Assembly (NCBI GenBank): GCA_000431535.1 | Contig: HF991825.1 | Coordinates: forward strand, 210,126 to 274,125 | DNA: 64,000 nt | Origin: Clostridium sp. CAG:678 | Lineage (GTDB): Bacteria > Bacillota > Clostridia > Oscillospirales > Acutalibacteraceae | Direction of reading: 5' to 3' | In this document: positions 16,209 to 24,504 of the stretch, piece by piece | How the letters are laid out: the number at the start of each line of letters is the position of its first letter | Numbering within the stretch: position 1 is the first letter of the stretch | Translations under genes and position numbers: made by a program | Notes under the pieces: generated by a model | Told to the model about the DNA's origin: nothing | What the model saw: only the letters and a program-made list of their open reading frames with translations | Databases searched by the model: none

Positions 16209-17597
16209 CTATAAAACCGCGTGGTTAAGCCAAATTTCTGGTGGGGGTGGGGTACTGTCGGATAACTTCAGGTTTTTGAGTTCGGTCTTAGAACAAAATA
16301 ATCCGTTTTCTTTTTGATCCGTATAGATTCCGCCGTATTTTCCGGCGATATCTTTTATAATGCTTATGCCGTGCCCGTGGTCGCCTTTGCGCTTTCGCTT
16401 TTTGCTGCTTTGTGCGCAGGAATTTTTGCATTCCAGGGCAAAGGCATCCTCATCAATCTTTACGGTTAAGTGCACCTGTTTTGCATCGGTTTCGGCTGCG
16501 GCGTATAAAGCGTTGTCCAGTATATTGTGCATGATCCTGCAAACGGAATAATCGTCCACAAGCAGCGCGCTCGTCTGCTCCACTTCAATATTCATGTCAA
16601 CGCCCAGTTCGTGCGCCAGTTGCTGTTTGATGTAAAATACCGTGTTTACGGTTTCGTTTGCGCAGATCGGGATTCCGGCAAGTTCGTTTATATCCTTTTC
16701 CGTGCTTTTTAAGATTTCTAAAGCCTTTTCCGGCTTTCCGATCTCTATAAAGCCCTGCGCGGTCGTCAGCAAATTGGCAAGGTCATGTTTCAGTTTTCTG
16801 AATTCGTTTTTTTCGTCCGCCAGCATTTTGGTCTGCTGGTAATCCATCTGATTTTTAAGCAGCTGCCGCTCATATCTGCTGTTTTCGTTTTCTGTTTTAG
16901 ATTGCCTGTCCACCATAAAGATGATCAAAAAATCAGCCAGCACACAGATTGCCGCACACAGGGAAAAAACGGTTTCAAATGCCGGATATTCGGAGATAAA
17001 ATGATGATATGTGTTATCGTCAAAAGCCTGCAGGATCACAACAATCAGCATTGTGTACATCATATGCGTTACCGGAAAGATAAAATAGATCACATATTTC
17101 TTTTCATATTTCATCTTTTTGCTGATCTTTGCTTTTATTATTTTGAACAGGAACGCCACAATAAACGAAAATGCAAACATAAATACGATATACATCATGA
17201 AATCCACAAGCGGAATATTATATGATATACCGGATTGAACAGTATCTTTTCCCGTCGATTGCGTTGCCGCGCTAAACAGCAGGGCAGCGCCGGTCCAGGA
17301 CAAAAGCGCGCTGACGGAGGAAAATGCCTTTGCAAAAAAACCGCCTTCCGATGTGAAGATCAGTATCACCGTTAAAAGAATATAATAACCCGCCATTTGC
17401 AGCATTTCCGTTCGGTAATCCAGAAATGTATAGGTTAAAAAAGAATAGAGCAGTGAAAACGCAAGAATGCTGCCGCAGGAAACAAACGCATTGTATTTGT
17501 CTTTCAGTATCGCATGAGTAATATTAAAACATATTGCCCCGCGCAGCAGATTCATAATCAGTCCCCACGGGAAAAATTCTGTAAGCTGGATTATCAT
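16209..17597 (-). CDS. Sensor histidine kinase, GHKL/AgrC type
   Basis: This 462-residue membrane kinase has six to seven hydrophobic segments in residues 1-230, a dimerisation helix with the phospho-acceptor in KLKHDLANLL (about 268) and a C-terminal ATPase domain with ILDNALYAA (N box) and HGHGISIIKDIAGKYGG (G box). It pairs with the LytTR regulator encoded 19 bases upstream. This is the architecture of peptide-sensing AgrC-like kinases. No ribosome site precedes the first ATG; an internal ATG at residue 15 has GGGGA seven bases upstream and may be the true start. The final 20 residues (Pro-rich STPPPPEIWL then a short tail) look unlike the usual end. Confidence 0.88.
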   Translation of the reverse strand: MIIQLTEFFPWGLIMNLLRGAICFNITHAILKDKYNAFVSCGSILAFSLLYSFLTYTFLDYRTEMLQMAGYYILLTVILIFTSEGGFFAKAFSSVSALLSWTGAALLFSAATQSTGKDTVQSGISYNIPLVDFMMYIVFMFAFSFIVAFLFKIIKAKISKKMKYEKKYVIYFIFPVTHMMYTMLIVVILQAFDDNTYHHFISEYPAFETVFSLCAAICVLADFLIIFMVDRQSKTENENSRYERQLLKNQMDYQQTKMLADEKNEFRKLKHDLANLLTTAQGFIEIGKPEKALEILKSTEKDINELAGIPICANETVNTVFYIKQQLAHELGVDMNIEVEQTSALLVDDYSVCRIMHNILDNALYAAAETDAKQVHLTVKIDEDAFALECKNSCAQSSKKRKRKGDHGHGISIIKDIAGKYGGIYTDQKENGLFCSKTELKNLKLSDSTPPPPEIWLNHAVL

Positions 17598-17615
17598 CTA
17601 TTAACGGTCACACCC

Positions 17616-18326
17616 TTAAATGTTGTTTATATAATCCGTGTATTTTTGAATTACATATTTGTATTTCTTAACCGGGATCGGTACGGTGCCGCCGGTGAAA
17701 AGCGTAAATTTATGCGGTTCGTAACTGGTGATATGATTCATGTTTACCATAAAACTCTTGTGGCACTGCAAAAAATACGGCGGCAGGTTTTCTGAAAACC
17801 GGGATAGCGGCATATAGATCTTCAGCACCTGCGCATTGATCATGTGTATGGAGATATTGTTGTTGAATGTTTCTATGTAAACGATATTTTGCAGGTTTAC
17901 CGTGTAACTTTTGCTGCCGAAACGGATGATCTTAAGATTCGGGTCTTTTTTGGATAGTTTCTGAAGCGCTTTTACGATCGCGCTTTTCAGTATATCAGGG
18001 GTGAGGTGGTTTTTGATGATGTAATATGTGTGCTCTGTTTCAGAGATTGAATATGCCTCTTCCGGGTAAGAAGTCATATAAATGATCTGCACATTTGTGC
18101 TTTTTTGAAAGGCGGATACCCAGTCTGCCGAATTGCGGCCGTTTATCATAAGGTCCAAAAACAGAATATCCGTTTGGTTCTTCTTGATTCCTTCCTCCAA
18201 ACCGTTCAGGTCATTAAAGTAGGAAAGGGTATATTCCATGTCCAGATCACGCATGCATGTTCTGATCTTGTGTTCCAGTATTTCGCCGTATGCGGGTGAG
18301 TCGTCACATATCGTAATATTTACCAT
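17616..18326 (-). CDS. LytTR-type response regulator (AgrA/LytR family)
   Basis: This 236-residue two-domain regulator has a receiver domain (1-120) with acidic pair DD (8-9), phospho-acceptor D58 in ILFLDLMING, T in YMTSYP and K in YIIKNHL. The LytTR DNA-binding domain (about 135-232) has VNLQNIVYIETFNN and FLQCHKSFMVNMNHI. It transduces the signal of the adjacent GHKL kinase. The ATG at 18326 is chosen, with AGGAGA 12 bases upstream; a TTG three codons earlier is only three bases from that site. The target genes are not evident. Confidence 0.9.
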   Translation of the reverse strand: MVNITICDDSPAYGEILEHKIRTCMRDLDMEYTLSYFNDLNGLEEGIKKNQTDILFLDLMINGRNSADWVSAFQKSTNVQIIYMTSYPEEAYSISETEHTYYIIKNHLTPDILKSAIVKALQKLSKKDPNLKIIRFGSKSYTVNLQNIVYIETFNNNISIHMINAQVLKIYMPLSRFSENLPPYFLQCHKSFMVNMNHITSYEPHKFTLFTGGTVPIPVKKYKYVIQKYTDYINNI

Positions 18327-18502
18327 AAATTTCAAAAATCTCCTAAAAAGAACAATATATATTATTATACTATAAAATATATGTTATTAATTAGTATTTC
18401 ACCACGCGAAAACGGCTTTTCGCCATAAACCCTCTTCTTTCATTATAGCAACCCTTGGGGCAATTACAATATGCCGGCAGAATACACAATTAAATTTTGT
18501 TA
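18327..18502. other. AT-rich upstream region of the two-component operon
   Basis: A minus-strand TATAAT at 18369-18364 lies about 38 bases before the regulator start, but no clear -35 box is seen, as expected for an activator-dependent promoter. No small peptide gene resembling an autoinducer precursor was found here. Confidence 0.4.
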
Positions 18503-18535
18503 CAAAAAACAGCACACGGAACACCGTGTGCTGTC
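18503..18535 (-). terminator. Rho-independent terminator of the DUF5054 gene
   Basis: An 11-bp stem (18509-18519 with 18524-18534, loop of four) followed on the minus strand by a T-run (18509-18504), 27 bases after the stop codon. Confidence 0.85.
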
Positions 18536-18561
18536 AGCATTTTATAAGATTTTTAGATAAA

Positions 18562-20595
18562 TCATTCCTCCGTTATGCAGAAGGTAAAGCGGGCGTTTTC
18601 TTCGTACCAAAGCGGAAAATTCGTGCCCCAAACATTGTTTTGCAAAATATATGTGATTCCGTTTTCGGCAATGCTATCCACCTTATTGTCATAGTGCAGG
18701 ATCTTGCCTTTACCCGGTGAAAGCAGCGGCGCATGGCAGTTTTTGAAGATGTAACTGCCTTTGTCCGTCTTAAGCCGCGCACACTGCACAGCGTGTATGT
18801 TTTTGCCGCCGTTATCTACAATATCATACGGATCAATCCATTCACCGATTTTCTTTAGTTCAAATGTTCCGTTTGCCGGCATCAGGTGATAATAGATCGC
18901 CTCCGTAAGGCGGTTTGCGTCTTTTCCAAACCAGGAGAGTTCCGAGGTCAGTCCGTTTTCTTTCAGGGTATACAGGATCTGTATCCGTCTCGGCGCGCCA
19001 AGCTCCTCGCAAACAGACTGGTCGCATTGCAGATCCGCCAGAACCTGATCCGCACCGGTCTGATAAGCGCCGTTCAGCCTGTAAGGAAATCTGCCGCTCG
19101 GGTATTTGCCTTTTACATATTTGAGCAGCGGTCTGGAAAAGTCGGAAACAGCCCAATGCGCGTTCTTTTCAATATCCCTGCTGTAATGATTCAGCCAGAA
19201 ATCGTAATCATCGTCATTAAAACCGATATACTCTGCGGCGCACACTGTGTTTTCCCGGATCACTTCGTCTCCGCCGCAGGTGAGTTTTTCAATTGAGCCG
19301 GTGCCGCTGATTTTGAGCCGCCATTTGCCTGCCGTAAGCACGTTTGCAATATCAAACTTTTTGGCGCAGGTTTCAGGCGTTTCGGGAATCAGCTTTTTCA
19401 ACGCGTTTTCCGCCTGCTTTTTTCTTGTGCCCTTTAAGCAGCAAACGGCGTTTTTAATGTATTCGCGCTGTTCTTCCCAGCTTTTCTCTATTGTTCTGTA
19501 ATTTGCCGGCTTGTTGCAGCCGGCGATCCTGCCGAGCGCAATGATCATGTTTTGCGGATAATCGCGGAAAGGATGGCGTATTGCGGAAACGCCCTTTTTT
19601 CTCGCCTTTTCAAAATCTTTTTTCAGGTAGTTTTCGTAATCGCCCAAATAGGTTTTCATATCCATGCCGCATGTGTGCTCGGCAACACACATCAGATTAT
19701 CCGTAAACCCGATATATTCTTTGGAACTCCTTACCATTTCACCGCTTTGCAGCCATTCGTTTTTCAGCGCTGTCAGTTCGCGCAGCGCCGCGGCTTTATA
19801 TGGGTCTGCCGCTGCGCCGTGGATCCATGTGTCGCCGAGTTCACTTGTTACAACGGGCAATTCATGCCGCTTTTCCCAAATGACGTCTGCAAATTCATCC
19901 AGCGTGCCTGCCTCCACCGTATAGCCGGGAAATTCTGCTTCTATCTTTTCAAGTTTGCCGATAATTTTGGACGGCGCCGGCGTACCGCGGTTATCAAGCG
20001 TGTGGTCAAAATACAGCACTTCGTCCACAAGATCGCTTTGAAACGCGCCGCCGTAGTCTCCGGAATAGACCACAACCACTTCAGCGCCCCCGCATCTCCA
20101 AAGGAAACACGGCGGCACCTTGCAAAGCGCGGACGCGCCGTTTACGCCAATGTGCAGAAGTTTAATGCCGTGTTTTGCAAGCAGGGGAACCAGCGCTTTG
20201 GTGTGCCCCGGCACATCGGTCATTTTCGCCGCCGTTGTTTTTCTGCCGCGCAGTTTGTCCAGATCGTCCGCTATGGAAAGTCCGTAGTCAAGCGTGTCCT
20301 CGTCCAGCAGTTCCGTGTGCGTTGTAAACGGCATGGCATGCGGCACAATGTTTCCCTGCGCAATAGCTTTTTTCAGGCGTTCCCGCTGCATACGGTCTCC
20401 CTTTAAAAGCGCCTCTTTCAGAATCCATGAGCCTGTGGTCCATATAAATTTTTTGCTGCCGTTTTGGTTCAACTGTTCAGCAAGGCTAATCGCGCCCGGT
20501 ATGTATTCTTCAATGTATTTCCGTTTGATTCTGGATGCGAAATCAGTAAAACCCAGATCCAGATGTGTTTTTGAAACTACGATCACTTTTTTCAT
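18562..20595 (-). CDS. DUF5054 / GH38-like glycoside hydrolase-type protein
   Basis: This 677-residue protein has a GH38-like N-terminal beta/alpha domain. The opening VSKTHLDLGFTDF supplies the H-x-D metal pair (H11, D13) seen at the start of alpha-mannosidase-type enzymes. DVPGHTKALVP and SELGDTWIHGAAADP are further conserved-looking segments, and a beta-rich C-terminal half follows. No signal peptide is present. I believe it belongs to the family annotated DUF5054, whose substrate is unknown; alpha-mannoside cleavage is only suggested by the fold. The start at 20595 is set by GGTGA six bases upstream; an earlier ATG 75 bases upstream is not supported. Monocistronic, with its own promoter and terminator. 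Confidence 0.75.
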   Translation of the reverse strand: MKKVIVVSKTHLDLGFTDFASRIKRKYIEEYIPGAISLAEQLNQNGSKKFIWTTGSWILKEALLKGDRMQRERLKKAIAQGNIVPHAMPFTTHTELLDEDTLDYGLSIADDLDKLRGRKTTAAKMTDVPGHTKALVPLLAKHGIKLLHIGVNGASALCKVPPCFLWRCGGAEVVVVYSGDYGGAFQSDLVDEVLYFDHTLDNRGTPAPSKIIGKLEKIEAEFPGYTVEAGTLDEFADVIWEKRHELPVVTSELGDTWIHGAAADPYKAAALRELTALKNEWLQSGEMVRSSKEYIGFTDNLMCVAEHTCGMDMKTYLGDYENYLKKDFEKARKKGVSAIRHPFRDYPQNMIIALGRIAGCNKPANYRTIEKSWEEQREYIKNAVCCLKGTRKKQAENALKKLIPETPETCAKKFDIANVLTAGKWRLKISGTGSIEKLTCGGDEVIRENTVCAAEYIGFNDDDYDFWLNHYSRDIEKNAHWAVSDFSRPLLKYVKGKYPSGRFPYRLNGAYQTGADQVLADLQCDQSVCEELGAPRRIQILYTLKENGLTSELSWFGKDANRLTEAIYYHLMPANGTFELKKIGEWIDPYDIVDNGGKNIHAVQCARLKTDKGSYIFKNCHAPLLSPGKGKILHYDNKVDSIAENGITYILQNNVWGTNFPLWYEENARFTFCITEE

Positions 20596-20640
20596 TTCTA
20601 TCACCGTATAAAATAAATATTGCCGTATTCGGCTTTCCTC

Positions 20641-20670
20641 ATTATACTGCATAATCCCGTATCTTATCAA
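20641..20670 (-). promoter_or_regulatory. Promoter of the DUF5054 gene
   Basis: Minus strand TTGATA (20670-20665), 18-base spacer, TATAAT (20646-20641), about 45 bases upstream of the start codon. Confidence 0.7.
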
Positions 20671-20717
20671 CCAGTAATATTGAATAATTTAATGCGCTGT
20701 TTTTGTGCAATAAGACG

Positions 20718-20750
20718 AAACGGGGCGGATCGCATGTATCCGCCCCGTTT
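20718..20750 (-). terminator. Terminator-like hairpin after the HAAS-domain membrane protein
   Basis: A 13-bp stem, 20718-20730 with 20738-20750, very GC-rich core. The T-tract in the minus direction is interrupted (GTTTCGTCTT), so strength is uncertain. Confidence 0.65.
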
Positions 20751-20762
20751 GCTTGTGCCGCT

Positions 20763-22892
20763 TTATTCGTATGCATTCACATCAACCAAGTTGCCGTTTT
20801 CGTCCCAGCTCGTTTTAAATACCGCGGTAAATACTTCACCGGCGGAATTTTTATATGTGCCGTCTGTGCTTTCTTTTATTGCGCCCTGTTTGTCTATTAC
20901 CAGCCATCCATTTTGGTCTATAAAGCATTTATCGCTCGGATATGTTTCGCCGTCCATGTTTTGCAGATAGTAACGTTTTCTTGTTTCAGGGTCAGGGTTT
21001 TCATTATCAACTGTTGAATAATAGCGGTAAGTTTCACCGCCTTCAGTGTAATATCGAATTTTTTCCGTATCGCCGTAGCAAAGCCCCTGTTTATCAAAGA
21101 AACAGCCGTCAAACGAATATTTAATAAATCCGTTATTATCGGTATAAATTTCAAACGGGCGCTTGCCGTTTAAATCCGTTTCTTTAACATATATATCAAG
21201 CGGCACAGCAAAAGTATCCATTATCGGAACACCGTTTTCAAATATTGCAATATCAAAATCGCTGTATCTTAAAACTGTAAACTGCCAGTCGCCGGATATT
21301 TTATATGAAGTCAGTTCACCGTGAGCATCTTTAAGTTTGTCTTTGTAATAGTACGCCAGGGAATTCTTGTTTATCCAGTTACATATCAAGTTTATCCGCG
21401 CGGCATATCCCTCCGGGGTGTATATGCTTTTAACGGCGGTTGTTTCTGTAAGTCGGGCGATTTCAGCGCTGTTGTCCAGATTTGCGGTTTTCAGGATCTC
21501 GGTTATTTCGGATTCCTTTTCTTTAAAATCAAGCAGTTCCTGCGATTCTCTGCTGATTTCAAAATAGTGCATATCGCTGAACGCGCCCGAATCTTCAAGA
21601 TATTGATATGTTATTCGGCTTGTTGCAAGCCCTTGCTTATATTTGATGAATTTATATGTTACGGGCGTGTACTGCGTATAGTATTCTATCTCTTCTTGTG
21701 TTGTGTGCTCATATGGTATAAAACTGTATAATTCCTTAATCTCGTCTTCGTCAGATTTTAAATCCCGCAGAGTAATTGAATCGTATCCGTTTTCAAACGG
21801 CGTGTCATCAATCGCCAAAGTTACCGAATATACATAACTTGCCGCCTTCGCGTCGTTTTGATCCTGGAGTAAATCAAGATATATTCCTGGTATTCCGCCG
21901 ACTTCTTCATACTGAATTTTATCTTCCTCATGGTAAAATTCAACGGTAATATAAAATAGATTACTGCCGAAACCGTAACCCTCAATCTTTCCGTTTTCTT
22001 CGTTGCGGTAAAAATCATATTCCGAATTTTCAATAAATTCCGCAGCCTCTTCCTGCGTGCGGCAGTTCTTCTCAAGTTGTGTCAGTAATTCAAAAGCGCT
22101 GTTGTATTCACTTCGCAGCGCCTGCACCCGGCTTACCGTGCTGATTCCGAAATATGCGGAAATTACAGCGGATACCGCAAACAGTATAACGAAAACTGCT
22201 GTAAAGAATTTAGTAATAATAATGTCTGCTTTCGACTGCCGATCAAGTTCTTTCTTTATCGCAAGAACGAGAGCAATAATGGCTGTAACGCCAAATAATA
22301 TTCCGAAAATCAAAACGGCTGTGTTTGCCATTGAATTGCCTTTAATACTTTCTGAAAAATCAATACTGCCGCTAAATATATATGTTTTAAGATTTTCAAT
22401 ACTGCCGCCTGTCAGCCCACTGATTTGCGCCGCAAGTTCTCTGATAAGAGCAATGCACATTCCACCACTGAATAGATAGCAGGCGGCAAACACATTTTTT
22501 CTTGAAACAGTGTATGCCGCAAATAAAAAATATACGGCGCTTGCAAAAAATATTCCGCATATAAGAAGAGAGATTACACCCGGGTCGCCGAATGCGTAGC
22601 CGTTCAGCAGGTAGTGCGCTGCGCAAATAACCGCCAAAGTTATAAGAAGAGCCAGCAAATCAATCCAGTTAAATCTTGATCTGTGCAGTTCGGCAAGCGC
22701 TTTGGCAATCTCCTCTGCATCGCCCATATTGTCCACGGCTTTTTCCTCTGCCTGTTCTTCGGTGTAACCCGCATCTTCAAATCTTTTCTTTTTTAACTGG
22801 ATATGATCATGAAGTTCGTTTGCAATGATCTGCTTTTTGCGGAAACTGTATATTTTAGAAGTTGCCTGCTGCAGAAATTCTTTTTCGTTCAT
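20763..22892 (-). CDS. Membrane protein with N-terminal HAAS-type (DUF1700-like) domain, PadR partner
   Basis: This 709-residue protein has an N-terminal four-helix segment (1-70; EFLQQATSKIYSFRKK, then GYTEEQAEEKAVDNMGD), typical of the HAAS/permease-prefix domains of PadR-linked membrane proteins. Five hydrophobic segments follow (between about 74 and 250), then a roughly 460-residue hydrophilic, aromatic-rich region of unknown fold that is predicted to be extracellular. The start ATG overlaps the PadR stop as TAATG, so the two are translated together. By analogy, the regulator controls its own operon and the membrane protein senses or adjusts something at the envelope; the function is unknown. 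Confidence 0.75.
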   Translation of the reverse strand: MNEKEFLQQATSKIYSFRKKQIIANELHDHIQLKKKRFEDAGYTEEQAEEKAVDNMGDAEEIAKALAELHRSRFNWIDLLALLITLAVICAAHYLLNGYAFGDPGVISLLICGIFFASAVYFLFAAYTVSRKNVFAACYLFSGGMCIALIRELAAQISGLTGGSIENLKTYIFSGSIDFSESIKGNSMANTAVLIFGILFGVTAIIALVLAIKKELDRQSKADIIITKFFTAVFVILFAVSAVISAYFGISTVSRVQALRSEYNSAFELLTQLEKNCRTQEEAAEFIENSEYDFYRNEENGKIEGYGFGSNLFYITVEFYHEEDKIQYEEVGGIPGIYLDLLQDQNDAKAASYVYSVTLAIDDTPFENGYDSITLRDLKSDEDEIKELYSFIPYEHTTQEEIEYYTQYTPVTYKFIKYKQGLATSRITYQYLEDSGAFSDMHYFEISRESQELLDFKEKESEITEILKTANLDNSAEIARLTETTAVKSIYTPEGYAARINLICNWINKNSLAYYYKDKLKDAHGELTSYKISGDWQFTVLRYSDFDIAIFENGVPIMDTFAVPLDIYVKETDLNGKRPFEIYTDNNGFIKYSFDGCFFDKQGLCYGDTEKIRYYTEGGETYRYYSTVDNENPDPETRKRYYLQNMDGETYPSDKCFIDQNGWLVIDKQGAIKESTDGTYKNSAGEVFTAVFKTSWDENGNLVDVNAYE

Positions 22893-23218
22893 TACGCATA
22901 GTTAAGTACCTTGGAAACGGAAATGCTGAACTCTTCAAATTCCTTTTTCTTTTCCGCAAGGCGCTTTGCTCCTTTCTTGGTGATGTGGTAGTATTTTCTT
23001 TTTCTGCCATCCGCCGTTACCCAGTAACTTTCTACCAGTTTTTCCTTTTCCAGCGCGTGCAGGATGGGATAGAGCGTGCCCTCTTTCAGTGAAAAGGCAT
23101 TTTCGCTCCTTGTTTCCAGTTCCCGAATGATCCGGTAACCGTACATATCTTCACTTTTTATAACCGAAAGCACCATCATAGGCGTACTTCCGCTTATAAG
23201 TTCTCTACTGATTTTCAA
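22892..23218 (-). CDS. PadR-family transcriptional regulator
   Basis: This 108-residue winged-helix protein has PMMVLSVIKSEDMYGYRIIREL (helices 1-2, shown in part) and SLKEGTLYPILHALEKEKLV as the classic PadR recognition segment, and the wing TADGRKRKYYHITKKG. It is a short (subfamily 2) PadR with a brief C-terminal dimerisation helix. The start is TTG at 23218: AAGGAGG stands exactly seven bases upstream and there is no ATG alternative. It is coupled to the HAAS membrane protein and is likely autoregulatory at the repeats in 23233-23285. Confidence 0.93.
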   Translation of the reverse strand: MKISRELISGSTPMMVLSVIKSEDMYGYRIIRELETRSENAFSLKEGTLYPILHALEKEKLVESYWVTADGRKRKYYHITKKGAKRLAEKKKEFEEFSISVSKVLNYA

Positions 23219-23232
23219 AGCAAAACCTCCTT

Positions 23233-23312
23233 GCTATATAGATTTAAATAGATTGGAACCTTATGCATAGATTCCCTATGTATAGCGTACCACCTTGCCG
23301 GAATCATGTCAA
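23233..23312 (-). promoter_or_regulatory. PadR operon promoter with candidate operator repeats
   Basis: Minus strand TTGACA (23312-23307) is followed after 17 bases by a poor -10 (TACGCT). Three ATAGATT heptamers (23238-23244, 23248-23254, 23267-23273) and a near-palindromic pair CTATACATAG/CTATGCATAA lie between it and the TTG start. They are the best candidates for the PadR-binding site. Confidence 0.45.
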
Positions 23313-23350
23313 TAAACCTGCAAAAAATTGCATTATTTTGTAAAACTATA

Positions 23351-23385
23351 AAAAAAGAGCCGTGCGCAATGCACGGCTTTTCTTA
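23351..23385 (-). terminator. Rho-independent terminator of the cysteine synthase gene
   Basis: A 7-9 bp stem (GCCGTGC/GCACGGC core, 23359-23365 with 23371-23377) with an A-run on the plus strand, hence a U-run in the minus transcript, 35 bases past the stop codon. Confidence 0.8.
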
Positions 23386-23419
23386 TAAAAATTGTTAAAT
23401 TTACTAAAAAACGCTGAAA

Positions 23420-24349
23420 TCAGTCGTCAAACAAAACGGTGCTGAAATACCGTTCGCCCGTGTCCGGCAGAACGGTTACTACCGTTTTGCCTTTTCCAAG
23501 CCTGCGTGCAAGTTTAATCGCTGCGGCAACATTTGATCCGCTGGATATGCCGCACATGATGCCTTCTTCCGATGCCAGGCGTTTTGCTGTTTCTATGGCT
23601 TGGGCATCAGATATAACGCAGATATGCTCGTAGATCGTTGTATTCAGGTTTTCAGGGATCAGTCCGTCGCCGATACCCATCTGCAAGTGGGTGCCCACGG
23701 AACCGCCGCTCAGGATCGCGGCGTTTTCAGGCTCCACAGCCCAGATCTTTATTGAGGGATTCTGCCTTTTCAGCACTTCGCCGATCCCGCTGATCGTGCC
23801 GCCGGTGCCCACGCCGCTGCAAAAGCCGTCAATCTCGCCGCCCACCTGTTCCAGAATTTCAACGGCGGTGTGGTAGATATGCGCTTTCGGGTTATCCGGG
23901 TTTTCAAACTGGCCGGGTATGTAAACATTCGGATCCTCTGCCGCCATGCGCTTGGCGGTCTCCATGCATTCCTCAATGCATTTTCCAATATTTCCGTCGT
24001 CATGGATCAAAATCACTTCCGCCCCGTAATTTCGAACCAGTTTTCTGCGCTCTTCGGAAACGGAATCCGGCATGATGATCTTGATCTTGTAGCCTTTCAC
24101 GGCGCCAACAAGCGCAAGACCGATTCCCTGATTGCCGCTGGTCGGTTCAACGATAATGGTGTTTTCGTTGATCAGTCCTTTTTCCTCGGCGCGTTTTAGC
24201 ATGTTGTACGCCGTTCTTGTTTTGATGGATCCGCCAACGTTCACCCCTTCGTATTTTACAAGGATCTGCGCGGAATCCGGCTCGCAGAGCCGGTTCAGCC
24301 TGATCATCGGGGTGTGGCCGATGGCGTCCAGAATTGTATCGTATACCAT
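23420..24349 (-). CDS. cysK: Cysteine synthase family PLP enzyme
   Basis: This 309-residue fold-type II PLP enzyme probably makes cysteine from O-acetylserine and sulfide. The PLP lysine is K43 in GGSIKTRTA, the substrate loop is PTSGNQGIG (69-77) and the phosphate-binding loop is GVGTGGTISGIG. Two positions differ from textbook CysK: KDR is KTR and SGNTG is SGNQG, so a related beta-replacement activity is possible. The start at 24349 is supported by AGAGGAAG; an in-frame ATG 14 codons earlier has no site. Monocistronic, no T-box or S-box leader seen. Confidence 0.85.
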   Translation of the reverse strand: MVYDTILDAIGHTPMIRLNRLCEPDSAQILVKYEGVNVGGSIKTRTAYNMLKRAEEKGLINENTIIVEPTSGNQGIGLALVGAVKGYKIKIIMPDSVSEERRKLVRNYGAEVILIHDDGNIGKCIEECMETAKRMAAEDPNVYIPGQFENPDNPKAHIYHTAVEILEQVGGEIDGFCSGVGTGGTISGIGEVLKRQNPSIKIWAVEPENAAILSGGSVGTHLQMGIGDGLIPENLNTTIYEHICVISDAQAIETAKRLASEEGIMCGISSGSNVAAAIKLARRLGKGKTVVTVLPDTGERYFSTVLFDD

Positions 24350-24394
24350 AAATATCTTCCTCTTTTCAGCAGGTTTGTGATTTGTTGCCAAAAT

Positions 24395-24423
24395 ATTATA
24401 TCACCGCCGCGGCGCGTTTTCAA
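24395..24423 (-). promoter_or_regulatory. Promoter of the cysteine synthase gene
   Basis: Minus strand TTGAAA (24423-24418), 17-base GC-rich spacer, TATAAT (24400-24395), about 46 bases before the start. Confidence 0.8.
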
Positions 24424-24504
24424 GAAATTCATTTCACTGTGGTATTTTCTGCGGGATTGTGTTAAAATCTGTTTAAAAGAATACACGTTTGGAATGGTTG
24501 GGCT

